Below, one piece after another: positions 1 to 7,408 of a stretch of 32,440 bases of DNA. A model generated the notes under the pieces. It saw only the letters and a program-made list of their open reading frames with translations. It was not told the DNA's origin and made no database searches. Source of the stretch: Methylocystis sp. (GTDB lineage Bacteria; Pseudomonadota; Alphaproteobacteria; Rhizobiales; Beijerinckiaceae); assembly GCA_023253795.1 (NCBI GenBank), contig JALRFG010000005.1, positions 1 to 32,440 on the forward strand, given 5' to 3'. Within the stretch, counting starts at the first letter, position 1, and the number at the start of each line of letters is the position of its first letter. Both the position numbers and the translations under genes were made by a program.

Positions 1-21
1 TGGCGGTCAAGCGGGGGAGCT

Positions 22-1107
22 ATGGGCACGGATTCTGACGGATCGGCGAAAAGCGGATTTTTTTCGCGCATGTTCGGCGGCGGCAAGGCGGCGGAGAAGC
101 CGGAAGCTCCGCAGACCGAGCCGGGCGACGCCCAACCCGCAGAGAAGGCTTCCTGGTGGTCGCGGCTCTCGGGCGGTCTTTCCCGCACGTCGCAGTCCAT
201 CGTTCAGGGCGTCGCCGACGTCTTCACCAAGCGCAAGCTCGACTCTCTGACTCTGGAAGAGCTGGAGGATGTGTTGCTGCGCGCCGATCTCGGCGTCGCC
301 GCCGCGACCCGGATCACGCAGGCCGTCGGCAAATCGCGTTATGAGAAGGATATCGATCCGGAAGCGGTGCGCCGCATTCTGGCGCGCGAGGTCGAGAGCG
401 TCCTGACGCCGGTGGCCATTCCCTTCGAGATCGACGCCGCCAAAAAACCATTCATCATTCTTGTCGTGGGCGTTAACGGCTCCGGCAAAACCACCACCAT
501 CGCCAAGCTCGCCTCGAAATGGACCGGCGAAGGCAAAAAGGTCGTGCTGGCTGCGGGCGACACATTCCGCGCCGCCGCCGTCGAGCAATTGCGGGTCTGG
601 GGAGAGCGGCTGGGCGCCGAGGTTGTCGCGGGATCGGAAGGCGCCGACGCCGCCGGTCTGGCGTTTGACGGCATTCGCCGCGCGCGCGAAAGCGACGCCG
701 ACATCCTGCTGATGGACACCGCCGGCCGTTTGCAAAACCGCACCGAACTGATGGCCGAGCTCGAAAAAATCGTTCGAGTCATGAAAAAAGCCGAGCCGGA
801 GTCGCCCCATGCGGTGCTGCTCGTGCTTGACGCCACTGTTGGTCAGAACGCGATCCAGCAGGTTGAAGTCTTCGAGCGGGTCGCCGGCGTGACAGGGTTG
901 GTGATGACCAAGCTCGATGGCACGGCGCGCGGCGGCATTCTCGTCGCTATCGCCGAAAAATTTGGCTTGCCGATCCACTACATCGGCGTGGGCGAAGGAC
1001 CGGAGGATCTGGAGCCTTTCGCGGCGGCCGATTTCGCGCGCGCCATCGCCGGGCTCGATGAACAGCAGGTCCTCGAACCCGTGTCTGAGCAGATCTCCGA
1101 GGGCTAA
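22..1107 (+). CDS. ftsY: Signal recognition particle receptor FtsY
   Basis: FtsY is the SRP-receptor GTPase that docks ribosome-nascent chain-SRP complexes at the inner membrane for co-translational insertion. The 361-residue product has a short charged N-terminal region (about 1-45), a helical N domain (about 45-140) and an NG GTPase domain. G1 is G150-VNGSGKTT, G3 is D232-TAGR and G4 is T296-KLD; the family motif TARGG follows directly. The start is the ATG at 22, preceded by a strong GGGGGAG ribosome binding site. The frame is open to the window edge, so a longer N-terminus cannot be fully excluded. The alphaproteobacterial A domain is usually short, as here. The gene lies 7 bases upstream of yciB, so the two are probably co-transcribed. 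Confidence 0.97.
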   Translation: MGTDSDGSAKSGFFSRMFGGGKAAEKPEAPQTEPGDAQPAEKASWWSRLSGGLSRTSQSIVQGVADVFTKRKLDSLTLEELEDVLLRADLGVAAATRITQAVGKSRYEKDIDPEAVRRILAREVESVLTPVAIPFEIDAAKKPFIILVVGVNGSGKTTTIAKLASKWTGEGKKVVLAAGDTFRAAAVEQLRVWGERLGAEVVAGSEGADAAGLAFDGIRRARESDADILLMDTAGRLQNRTELMAELEKIVRVMKKAEPESPHAVLLVLDATVGQNAIQQVEVFERVAGVTGLVMTKLDGTARGGILVAIAEKFGLPIHYIGVGEGPEDLEPFAAADFARAIAGLDEQQVLEPVSEQISEG

Positions 1108-1114
1108 GCGCTTC

Positions 1115-1744
1115 ATGAACGACAACGTCACCACCAAAGCCGCTGCTGCGCCGGCTCAGGATGCGCCCAAAAAGAAGCTGCATCCGGCGCTCAAATTCGT
1201 GCTCGAACTCGGGCCGGTCATCATCTTCTTTGTCGTTAACAGTAAATACGACATTTTCGCCGCCACGATCGTCCTGATGGTGAGCGTCGTGACGACTCTG
1301 GGGATTTCCTGGGCGATCACCCGCCATTTGCCGGCGATGCCGCTGGTCACCGCAGCGCTGGTGCTGGTGTTTGGAACGCTCACCGTCATTCTTCACGATG
1401 AAAACTTCATCAAGCTGAAGGTGACGATCCTTTATATGCTGTTGGGCGGCGCGCTGATCGGGGCGTTGTATTTTGGCAAATTGCTGCTGCCGATCGTGTT
1501 CGATATGGCGATCCACATGGATGACGCAGGGTGGCGCAAACTCACCTGGCGCTGGGGATTGTTCTTTTTCCTGCTGGCCGGATTGAACGAAATCTTCCGC
1601 CGCGTGCTGACGACGGACCAGTGGATGTATTTCAAGACATTCGGCATCCTGCCGTTAACGGTGGTGTTCGCGATCGCGCAGACGCCGCTGATCCTGCGGC
1701 ATGAAATTCCCGCCGAGTCGGACGACACTGACGCGCATTTCTAA
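1115..1744 (+). CDS. yciB: Inner membrane septation protein YciB/IspZ
   Basis: This is a 209-residue polytopic membrane protein of the YciB (IspZ, septation protein A) family, which in enterobacteria influences cell envelope synthesis and septation. After a polar N-terminus (residues 1-22), hydrophobic helices lie near 27-41, 46-64, 76-93, 104-121, 146-162 and 175-192. The family segment around L93-HDENFIKLK is present. The start is the ATG at 1115, 7 bases after ftsY. The same frame stays open upstream into ftsY, but that part is read in another frame by ftsY and has no family similarity. The ftsY-ispZ order is common in Rhizobiales. Family assignment is firm; the biochemical role is only partly known. 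Confidence 0.92.
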   Translation: MNDNVTTKAAAAPAQDAPKKKLHPALKFVLELGPVIIFFVVNSKYDIFAATIVLMVSVVTTLGISWAITRHLPAMPLVTAALVLVFGTLTVILHDENFIKLKVTILYMLLGGALIGALYFGKLLLPIVFDMAIHMDDAGWRKLTWRWGLFFFLLAGLNEIFRRVLTTDQWMYFKTFGILPLTVVFAIAQTPLILRHEIPAESDDTDAHF

Positions 1745-1780
1745 AGGGCGGCGCGGGTAGGATTTCATTAACGTTACCTG

Positions 1781-1799
1781 TTAACCGAAGGCTAACCAT
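1781..1799. promoter_or_regulatory. Probable CtrA box upstream of the L,D-transpeptidase
   Basis: The bases read TTAA, seven bases (CCGAAGG), then CTAACCAT. This matches the alphaproteobacterial cell-cycle regulator CtrA site (TTAA-N7-TTAAC) with one mismatch and includes the familiar CTAACCAT/TTAACCAT half. Another TTAA lies at 1768-1771. The site stands in an unusually AT-rich gap between yciB and a secreted cell-wall enzyme. Direct regulation is inferred. Confidence 0.5.
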
Positions 1800-1829
1800 A
1801 AAAACGGCTTTTCGTTTACGATAAATATT

Positions 1830-1849
1830 CATGGTTTATTTTAACCATG
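1830..1849. repeat. Perfect 7-bp inverted repeat CATGGTT/AACCATG
   Basis: CATGGTT at 1830-1836 and AACCATG at 1843-1849 are perfect inverted copies separated by TATTTT. The right arm is part of TTTTAACCATG, a CtrA-type half-site, so this may be a second protein-binding element. It also contains the upstream ATG at 1847, which argues that this ATG lies in regulatory sequence and not at the start of the next gene. Confidence 0.45.
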
Positions 1850-1903
1850 TTGTTCGTTGAGTCTCGTTCGTATGACGAGGCGATAGCCGTATGGTTCCCG
1901 GTC

Positions 1904-2659
1904 ATGAGCGTTAAACTTGCGTCCTTGCGTTTCGCCGCGCGTCTTGTTGCGTCCGTCGTTCTCGTCACAGTCCTTCCCGGCTTCGGCGTCGACGCCGCCC
2001 ACGCCGATCCCTATGCGCAGTCCGCTGCGCCGGAATTGCCTGATCCGGCCTATATCCCGTCAAGCGGCGGCATTCTGGATGATCTCTTCGGCGAGACGTC
2101 TGGTCCCTACGCCTATTATGCGGAGCCGGAGGACGCCTCAGCGGCGTCTGCGCGGTCGGCGTCCGTCGCCTCGGGGGGGGCGGATGCTGAGTCCGGCATG
2201 GCGCGCGGCGTCATCGATTCCGCCTTCCTGCGCGCTGAGGTCGATTATCGCACCTCGGAGCGTCCCGGCACTCTGGTGGTCGATACGCCGAACCGTTACC
2301 TCTACCTTGTCCAGAACGATGGCCGCGCCATCCGCTATGGCATCGGCGTTGGCCGGCCGGGATTTGAATGGTCGGGCGTTAAAAGCGTCAGCCGCAAGTC
2401 GGAATGGCCGGATTGGACGCCGCCCCCGGAAATGCTGAAGCGTCGGCCCGATCTGCCGCATCATATGCGCGGCGGCCCGGATAATCCGCTCGGCGCGCGG
2501 GCGCTGTATCTGGGCGGCTCGATGTATCGGATCCATGGCACCAATGAGCCGGACACCATTGGCCATAATGTCTCGTCAGGCTGCATTCGCATGATGAACG
2601 AGGATGTGGTCGATCTCTACAGCCGCGTTCATGTCGGCACCAAGGTCGTGGTGCGCTGA
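1904..2659 (+). CDS. Secreted L,D-transpeptidase (YkuD domain)
   Basis: The YkuD family forms 3-3 peptidoglycan cross-links or anchors proteins to peptidoglycan in the periplasm, with a cysteine nucleophile. The product is 251 residues from the ATG at 1904. It has an N-terminal signal peptide with hydrophobic core about 14-26 and probable cleavage after AAHA near residue 34, then a low-complexity Ala/Ser/Pro linker to about 110, and a YkuD domain about 121-251. The active-site motif is complete: H211, then S225-G226-C227 and R229. An in-frame ATG at 1847 would add 19 residues before the signal peptide and lies within an inverted repeat, so it is less likely. The AT-rich upstream region has a CtrA-like box, suggesting cell-cycle control. 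The precise transpeptidase class is unknown. Confidence 0.92.
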   Translation: MSVKLASLRFAARLVASVVLVTVLPGFGVDAAHADPYAQSAAPELPDPAYIPSSGGILDDLFGETSGPYAYYAEPEDASAASARSASVASGGADAESGMARGVIDSAFLRAEVDYRTSERPGTLVVDTPNRYLYLVQNDGRAIRYGIGVGRPGFEWSGVKSVSRKSEWPDWTPPPEMLKRRPDLPHHMRGGPDNPLGARALYLGGSMYRIHGTNEPDTIGHNVSSGCIRMMNEDVVDLYSRVHVGTKVVVR

Positions 2660-2665
2660 TTGAGG

Positions 2666-2697
2666 GAAGCGCCGGCGCTTGCAATCGCCGGCGCTTC
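2666..2697. terminator. Strong hairpin after the L,D-transpeptidase gene
   Basis: A perfect 12-bp stem (GAAGCGCCGGCG at 2666-2677, CGCCGGCGCTTC at 2686-2697) encloses an 8-base loop. No T run follows, so it may be a weak terminator or an mRNA-stabilising hairpin. It separates the transpeptidase gene from the small protein and xerD. Confidence 0.6.
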
Positions 2698-2730
2698 GCG
2701 TCATGACAAAGATGGTCATGTTTGCAATGG

Positions 2731-2883
2731 ATGATTGCCGTGCCAAGCCTGTCTCGATTCCTGATCCTTGTTTGTCTCGCGGCCGCGCTCGTTTACGGAA
2801 CGATGCAGGCGATTGTCGCGGCGGTGACGCCGCAGCCACGCGAAATGACTTATTCGATCCCCGCACAAAAACTGATCAAATAG
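2731..2883 (+). CDS. Small single-pass membrane protein (50 aa), upstream of xerD
   Basis: This short frame encodes 50 residues. It starts MIAVPSLSRF, then has a hydrophobic helix about 10-34, then a short polar tail with PQPREMTYSIP near residues 34-44. The layout suggests a single-pass inner-membrane protein with a small domain outside the helix. The stop is 10 bases before the xerD start, so the two are probably co-transcribed. The start could also be the ATG at 2727 (out of frame, rejected) or an upstream TTG at 2722; ribosome binding sites are weak. Coding support comes from the amphipathic layout and tight spacing. I do not recognise a named family; similar small proteins may sit beside xerD in other Rhizobiales, but that is recollection. 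Confidence 0.62.
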   Translation: MIAVPSLSRFLILVCLAAALVYGTMQAIVAAVTPQPREMTYSIPAQKLIK

Positions 2884-2893
2884 GGCGCGCGGC

Positions 2894-3835
2894 ATGAGCC
2901 GGCGCGCCTTTCGTCATCTCGACGCCTATCTGGACATGCTCGCCGCCGAGCGCGGCGCGGCGCGCAATACGCAAGACTCCTACCGTCGCGATCTCACCGA
3001 TTATTACGCCTTTCTCGCCTCGCGCGACGCCGATGCGTTATCCGCCGCGAGCGAGGATTTGCGCGCCTATGTCGCGTCACTTGCGCAGCGCAGCCTGTCA
3101 TCGGCGACGGTGGCGCGGCGCGTTTCGGCGCTGCGGCAATTTCATAAATTCCTGTTTGTCGAGAAAATGCGCGCCGACGATCCGGCGGCGACGCTGGAAG
3201 GTCCGCGCAAGCCGCGCAGCGCGCCCGGCGTGATGTCGGTCGCCGAGGTCGATCGGCTGCTGGCGGTTTCGCGCGAGGGCCTCGACGACGCCAAACGACC
3301 ACTCCGCGAGCGGCTCCGCGCGGCGCGGCTTTATGCGCTGCTGGAGACGCTTTACGCGACGGGCCTCCGCGTCTCGGAACTGGTGTCGCTGCCCAAAAGC
3401 GCGGCGCGTGTTCGTGAAGCCTTTATCGTCGTGCGCGGCAAGGGCGGCCGCGAACGCCTGACGCCGCTCACCGCGCGCGCCAAAACGGCGCTCTCCGCCT
3501 ACCGCGATTTGCTGGAGGCGTCGGCGCCGGGGTTGGCGGCAGGGCCATTTCTTTTTCCCGCCGACAGCGACAGCGGCCATCTGACAAGACAAGCGTTTGC
3601 GCGCGATCTCAAGGCGCTCGCCGGCGCCGCCGGACTGGCCGCCGCGCAGGTCCATCCGCATGCGCTGCGCCACGCCTTCGCCAGCCATCTGCTGCAAAAC
3701 GGCGCGGATTTGCGCATCGTGCAGGAATTGCTCGGCCACGCCGATATTTCGACGACGCAGATCTACACCCATGTGCTCGACGAGCGGATGCGCGCCATGG
3801 TGCGCGACCTGCATCCGCTGGCCGAAGACGCATAG
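2894..3835 (+). CDS. xerD: Tyrosine recombinase XerD (XerC/D family)
   Basis: Xer recombinases resolve chromosome dimers at dif during division. The 313-residue protein has an N-terminal SAM-like core-binding domain (about 6-95) and a catalytic domain (about 108-305). All catalytic residues are visible: R159 (in ATGLRVSEL), K183 (RGKGG), H256 and R259 (HALRH), H282 (LLGHADIS) and the nucleophile Y291 (IYTHV). Length is normal for XerC/XerD and longer than many integrases lack of a DNA-arm domain would suggest, so it is not a phage integrase. XerD is preferred over XerC because alphaproteobacterial xerD usually lies near the aroK/aroB region, but the distance here weakens that. It runs convergent to the next gene with a 27-base gap. 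Confidence 0.9.
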   Translation: MSRRAFRHLDAYLDMLAAERGAARNTQDSYRRDLTDYYAFLASRDADALSAASEDLRAYVASLAQRSLSSATVARRVSALRQFHKFLFVEKMRADDPAATLEGPRKPRSAPGVMSVAEVDRLLAVSREGLDDAKRPLRERLRAARLYALLETLYATGLRVSELVSLPKSAARVREAFIVVRGKGGRERLTPLTARAKTALSAYRDLLEASAPGLAAGPFLFPADSDSGHLTRQAFARDLKALAGAAGLAAAQVHPHALRHAFASHLLQNGADLRIVQELLGHADISTTQIYTHVLDERMRAMVRDLHPLAEDA

Positions 3836-3862
3836 ACCGGCAAGCCTGAGAGCCTGTGGGGA

Positions 3863-5002
3863 TTATTTGGCGCGGCAGTTCATAGATTCGGCATAATCGA
3901 CCAGCGCCTTCTGCCTTTCGACTGGAAACTGTTTTTTGACATTTTTGTATGCCGCCGTGATGATACGTTGATTTTCTGCGCGCGGCGACGAGAAATGAGC
4001 AGCTGAAATCACGCCTTTGCCTTTGGAAACATTGAAAGCGATGTCCGGGGCCGGGCAGGCGCGAAACAATTTCGTCAGATCCAGTCGGCGCATCTCCGGA
4101 TTGTCCCGCGTTCGCCACTCGACCCATCGTTCGGCTGGCGAGAACACAATGCTCCATTGTGTCGCGGAAGGCGGCTGGCCGCCGAACGCTGAAAGCACGT
4201 CGCTGACCTGAAAATCTACGCGGGTTTTCTCCAGCATGTCGTGCAGACGTTGGGCGCCGAGGTTGCGTGAATCCGCTATGCCAGCGCGTTGCAAGAGCCA
4301 GGCGGCGCGCGTATAGGCGTCGAGCGAATTTTTATCGTCTGACAAATCGGCGAATTCTTCGGTGTTCAACGCCAATGCGGCATGATGTTTCGATCGGATC
4401 AATGTGCTGTTGGTGATCGCCGCCGGTTCGAAGTCAGCGCCACGCTTTGCGATCCGCATGCCGATCTCGTCGAAATCGATGAGCGCGCAAGCGCCGGATG
4501 CTTCGCATACGACATAATGCAGGCTGGCGTAGTCTTGATGAATAGGAGTCGCCGCGAGGCTTCTTTGGACATCGGCGACGCTCTCGGCCGTGTCGAGCTG
4601 ATACTGAATCCATTGCAGTTCATTCAGAGAAGCCGTCTCGCGACGGTTAACCTTCGGATAGCTGGCGTCCTTGTTCCAGAGGCCCTGAATGGTCAGCCCT
4701 TTTTCATTCATGCCTGAAATTGGCAGTTCCTTGCCGAATTGCGCGAACGCGACGCTCGAATATTTGGCGCGCCAATGCAGGGCGCGCTCATCGCCCTCGG
4801 CGAGAGAGGTTTTCTCCTTGCCGGAAGCGTTGACGAAAATCGCCCCGTCGCCAAGCGCGAAGTCATAGTTTTGGCCCAGCAACGATCGTGGACCCTCGCC
4901 AATGATCATCGATATGCAAGCCATAGCGGCGCTCGCGAGCGGAATAGAGACCGCGATGGCGAATGTCTTTAATTTTGTTTTTATGGAGAATTTTGGCGTC
5001 AT
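3863..5002 (-). CDS. Secreted Ntn-hydrolase, choloylglycine hydrolase/penicillin V acylase family
   Basis: This is a linear-amide C-N hydrolase of the N-terminal nucleophile superfamily (bile salt hydrolase, penicillin V acylase; some Gram-negative members cleave acyl-homoserine lactones). The 379-residue protein has a signal peptide (hydrophobic core about 12-27) ending AMA, and cleavage would expose C29 as the N-terminal catalytic cysteine. Family positions that can be matched are D47 (in GQNYDF), N99 (SGMNEKGL) and N198 (ITNS). The conserved Arg that precedes N-x-D in characterised members appears as Gln44. The gene is divergent from a PadR regulator across an operator-like palindrome, so substrate-responsive repression is likely. 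The natural substrate is unknown; a bile-salt role is unlikely in an environmental bacterium. Confidence 0.85.
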   Translation of the reverse strand: MTPKFSIKTKLKTFAIAVSIPLASAAMACISMIIGEGPRSLLGQNYDFALGDGAIFVNASGKEKTSLAEGDERALHWRAKYSSVAFAQFGKELPISGMNEKGLTIQGLWNKDASYPKVNRRETASLNELQWIQYQLDTAESVADVQRSLAATPIHQDYASLHYVVCEASGACALIDFDEIGMRIAKRGADFEPAAITNSTLIRSKHHAALALNTEEFADLSDDKNSLDAYTRAAWLLQRAGIADSRNLGAQRLHDMLEKTRVDFQVSDVLSAFGGQPPSATQWSIVFSPAERWVEWRTRDNPEMRRLDLTKLFRACPAPDIAFNVSKGKGVISAAHFSSPRAENQRIITAAYKNVKKQFPVERQKALVDYAESMNCRAK

Positions 5003-5047
5003 GAGAGAAACGGCCCGGGGTTGCGCTCGCTAAATGTCGACGCCATA

Positions 5048-5080
5048 ATATATCTGTTAGATATATAGTCCAGATATATC
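5048..5080. promoter_or_regulatory. Palindromic operator between acylase and PadR genes
   Basis: ATATATCT (5048-5055), GTT, AGATATAT (5059-5066) form a perfect 8-bp inverted repeat. A further AGATATAT follows at 5072-5079, 13 bases downstream of the second arm, and 5073-5080 (GATATATC) is itself a palindrome. PadR proteins typically bind AT-rich inverted repeats next to their own gene. The site lies about 45 bases from the acylase start and 38 bases from the PadR start, so one dimer array could control both. PadR binding is inferred. Confidence 0.62.
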
Positions 5081-5117
5081 TTGATTTATGCGCGCGCGCG
5101 TCATCTGAGTTTTAACC

Positions 5118-5726
5118 ATGACGATTTCCGAGTCCGGCGACCGCCGATCCAACCGTACCCGCTACATCGTGTTGGGCATTCTCGCCCGAGGGCCCGCGAG
5201 CGGCTACGACGTCGCCTGCGCCGTGCGTGACAGCACCGGCTATTTCTGGAGCGAGGGATTTGGCCAAATCTATCCGTCCATGAAGCAACTGGCGGCGGAA
5301 GGATTGATCCGTCCCTGCAATGCGCCGGTCCAGCCGAACGGAAAAGCAAAGGAAAGTCGTCGTCGCAAAACTCTTTTTGAACTGACGCCGGAAGGCGAGA
5401 AGTTTCTCGACGCCTGGCTTGCAGAGCCTTATCAGCCCGCCGTCGAACGCAATGAAATGCTGCTCAAGATTTTTTTCAGTGCTCGACTGAATGCGGACAT
5501 TGCGACAAGACATTTCATGCAGGCGATACAAGAGGCGCAAGCCGCCGCGAGAGTGCTGACGACTTTGGAAGAAGAACTAGTTGCGAGATTGCCCGACCCG
5601 GCGGCGCGCTTTTTTTACGAGGCGACAATCCGATATGGACAAAAAGCGGCGCAGGCTCAGGAAGAATGGAGCAGGGAGATGATGCAGGGCCTGAAGGGCG
5701 TGATCAAATCTCCAAAACGCCAGTAG
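5118..5726 (+). CDS. PadR family transcriptional regulator
   Basis: This 202-residue protein has the PadR N-terminal winged-helix domain (about 14-100). It includes RYIVLGILARGPASGYD, a helix ending at the family motif G49-QIYPSMKQLAAEGLI, and the wing with RRRKTLFELTPEGE. The C-terminal half (about 100-190) is helical and rich in Ala, Gln and Glu, as in the PadR C-terminal dimerisation domain of long-form (AphA-like) members. PadR proteins usually repress detoxification or export genes until a ligand binds. The neighbouring divergent acylase gene and the shared palindrome indicate that it controls that gene and itself. The ATG at 5118 is chosen as the first methionine before the winged helix; its ribosome binding site is weak. 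Confidence 0.9.
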   Translation: MTISESGDRRSNRTRYIVLGILARGPASGYDVACAVRDSTGYFWSEGFGQIYPSMKQLAAEGLIRPCNAPVQPNGKAKESRRRKTLFELTPEGEKFLDAWLAEPYQPAVERNEMLLKIFFSARLNADIATRHFMQAIQEAQAAARVLTTLEEELVARLPDPAARFFYEATIRYGQKAAQAQEEWSREMMQGLKGVIKSPKRQ

Positions 5727-5987
5727 TCGCAGCGCAGGCTCGTTGTGACGTCGTCGATATGCGAACTATAATTAGATTGACCCCTGTAACGCACTGGGTT
5801 ACTGGAAATACGCTGCGTCGCAGCATGAGGCGCTCCAGCCGCGTAATTCGGAACAAGCCGTTTCAGGCGTCCGACCCCCGCTGTCCTGTCTCCAAATCCC
5901 TGAAAGACGGCCCGATACGCGGGGTTTGTCCTTGATTGCCCGCCGACGGTTCAACCGGACGGCGCGGGCAAACGCGAAAGTATTGCC
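5727..5987. other. Intergenic leader before the DEAD-box helicase with two inverted repeats
   Basis: No convincing gene lies in this 261-base gap. Two inverted repeats are visible: CCTGTAAC (5783-5790) with GTTACTGG (5798-5805), one mismatch, and GCTGCG-T-CGCAGC (5812-5824), perfect. TTGACC at 5778-5783 could be a -35 element, but no good -10 follows. The length suggests a long 5' untranslated region, as is common for cold-induced RNA helicases, but this is inference. Confidence 0.35.
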
Positions 5988-7355
5988 TTGACCCAGTTTT
6001 CCGATCTCGGCCTCGCCGAGATTCTGCTCCGCGCTCTCGAACGCGAGGGCTATGAAAAGCCTACCTCGATCCAGACGCAGGCCATCCCTTATCTGATGCA
6101 GGGACGCGACCTGCAGGGCATCGCCCAGACCGGCACCGGCAAGACGGCGGCCTTCGCGCTGCCGATCCTGAACCGTCTGGCGGAAGATCGTCGCCGGCCG
6201 ACGCCCTTCACCACGCGCGCGCTTGTGCTGGCGCCTACGCGCGAACTGGCGGCGCAGATCGCCGACAGTTTCCGCGCCTATGGCCAGTTCATGCGTCCCA
6301 GCGTCGGCGTGATTTTCGGCGGCGTGTCGCATCGTCCGCAAATCGAGATGCTGTCGCGTGGTCTGGACGTTCTGGTGGCGACGCCGGGACGTCTGCTCGA
6401 TCACATCGCCTCGGGCCGGTTCAAGCCGGCGACCACCGAGTTTCTCGTGCTCGACGAAGCCGATCACATGCTCGATCTCGGCTTCATCGTACCGATCCGG
6501 CATATTGTCTCCAAACTTTCCAAAAACCGGCAGACGCTGTTGTTTTCGGCGACCATGCCGAAGGAAATCGCCTCTCTCGCGCATGATTTGCTGAAGGATC
6601 CCGCGCATGTGGCGGTGACGCCGGTGGCGACGACCGCCGAGCGCGTCGCGCAGCATGTTTATCTTGTCGATGGCGGCGCCAAACGCGAGTTGCTGGTCGA
6701 ATTGATGGGTAATCCCGATCTGTCGCGCGCGATTGTCTTCACGCGCACCAAGCGCGGCGCCGATAAGGTCGCGCAGCATCTGGAAGGCGCCGGCGTCGGC
6801 GCCGACGCCATTCACGGCAATAAAAGCCAGAGCCAGCGTCAGCGTGCGCTCGACGCCTTTCGTCGCGGCCAGACGCGCGTGCTTGTCGCCACCGACATCG
6901 CCGCGCGCGGCATCGACGTCGATGGCGTGAGCCATGTCGTGAATTACGAACTGCCGGAAACGCCGGAAGCCTATGTGCACCGGATTGGCCGCACCGCGCG
7001 CGCCGGAGCCTCCGGGCAGGCGATCTCGCTGTGCGACAATGGCGAGCGCCAGCTACTGCGGGCCATCGAAAAGCTGACTCGTCAGAGCCTGCCGTTCACC
7101 GACCGGCGCAGCCCAGGCGGACGACAGGAAGAGAGCGCCGAGCGGCCGCAGGGGAAAAATACGCGCGGTAACCCGCAGGCGAAGCGCAACGCACCGGCGC
7201 GTCCGCGTCGCGATGCGCCGCGCGTCGACGCCAAAGCCCCCGGCACCAAGCCGCCGGGCGCGAAAGCGCGGCCTGATAATCGTGAGGAAGCCAGCGGCGG
7301 GTTTCGTTCTCGTCCGCGTCGCGCCCCCCGCCGGGAAGCGCGCGCCACAAGCTGA
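5988..7355 (+). CDS. DEAD-box ATP-dependent RNA helicase (RhlE-like)
   Basis: DEAD-box helicases unwind short RNA duplexes in ribosome assembly, mRNA decay or cold adaptation. All family motifs are in order in the 455-residue product: Q motif around G21-YEKPTSIQ, motif I A46-QTGTGKT, Ia PTRELA (83-88), Ib TPGRLLDH, II D156-EAD, III S187-AT, V ATDIAARGID (301-310) and VI HRIGRTARAG (331-340). A basic Arg/Lys/Pro-rich tail from about 375 to the end is probably an RNA-binding extension. The start is TTG at 5988, giving MTQFSDLGL, where family members begin; no ATG fits. A bidirectional hairpin follows the stop. RhlE is the closest named subgroup, but subgroup assignment is uncertain. Confidence 0.95.
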   Translation: MTQFSDLGLAEILLRALEREGYEKPTSIQTQAIPYLMQGRDLQGIAQTGTGKTAAFALPILNRLAEDRRRPTPFTTRALVLAPTRELAAQIADSFRAYGQFMRPSVGVIFGGVSHRPQIEMLSRGLDVLVATPGRLLDHIASGRFKPATTEFLVLDEADHMLDLGFIVPIRHIVSKLSKNRQTLLFSATMPKEIASLAHDLLKDPAHVAVTPVATTAERVAQHVYLVDGGAKRELLVELMGNPDLSRAIVFTRTKRGADKVAQHLEGAGVGADAIHGNKSQSQRQRALDAFRRGQTRVLVATDIAARGIDVDGVSHVVNYELPETPEAYVHRIGRTARAGASGQAISLCDNGERQLLRAIEKLTRQSLPFTDRRSPGGRQEESAERPQGKNTRGNPQAKRNAPARPRRDAPRVDAKAPGTKPPGAKARPDNREEASGGFRSRPRRAPRREARATS

Positions 7356-7363
7356 AAAACAAA

Positions 7364-7388
7364 GGACCGCGCCCGAAAGGCGCGGTCC
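7364..7388. terminator. Bidirectional terminator between helicase and lipoprotein genes
   Basis: A perfect 10-bp stem (GGACCGCGCC at 7364-7373, GGCGCGGTCC at 7379-7388) has the 5-base loop CGAAA. On the minus strand it is followed by TTTGTTTTTC, a good T tract for the lipoprotein gene. On the plus strand the T content is weaker, but the position 8 bases after the helicase stop suits a shared terminator. Confidence 0.85.
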
Positions 7389-7408
7389 TCGCATTTTCAG
7401 GGTTAGGG

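Noticed and set aside
7..1137. Long open frame on the minus strand across ftsY
   Set aside because: It is antisense to a complete FtsY with all GTPase motifs; GC-rich codons leave the opposite strand open by chance.
1847..1903. Upstream ATG start for the L,D-transpeptidase
   Set aside because: It lies inside a perfect inverted repeat and would put extra residues before an otherwise normal signal peptide; the ATG at 1904 gives a standard N-terminus.
2894..3835. Phage or integron integrase marking a mobile element
   Set aside because: Length and complete Xer motif set fit chromosomal XerC/D; no attachment repeats, transposase or phage genes are near.
5111..5120. TTTTAACCATG at the PadR start as a CtrA site
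   Set aside because: Only a single half-site that coincides with the start codon; no second half at N7 spacing.
5799..6980. 393-codon minus-strand frame opposite the RNA helicase
   Set aside because: Shadow of the DEAD-box gene; Arg/His-rich with no motifs.
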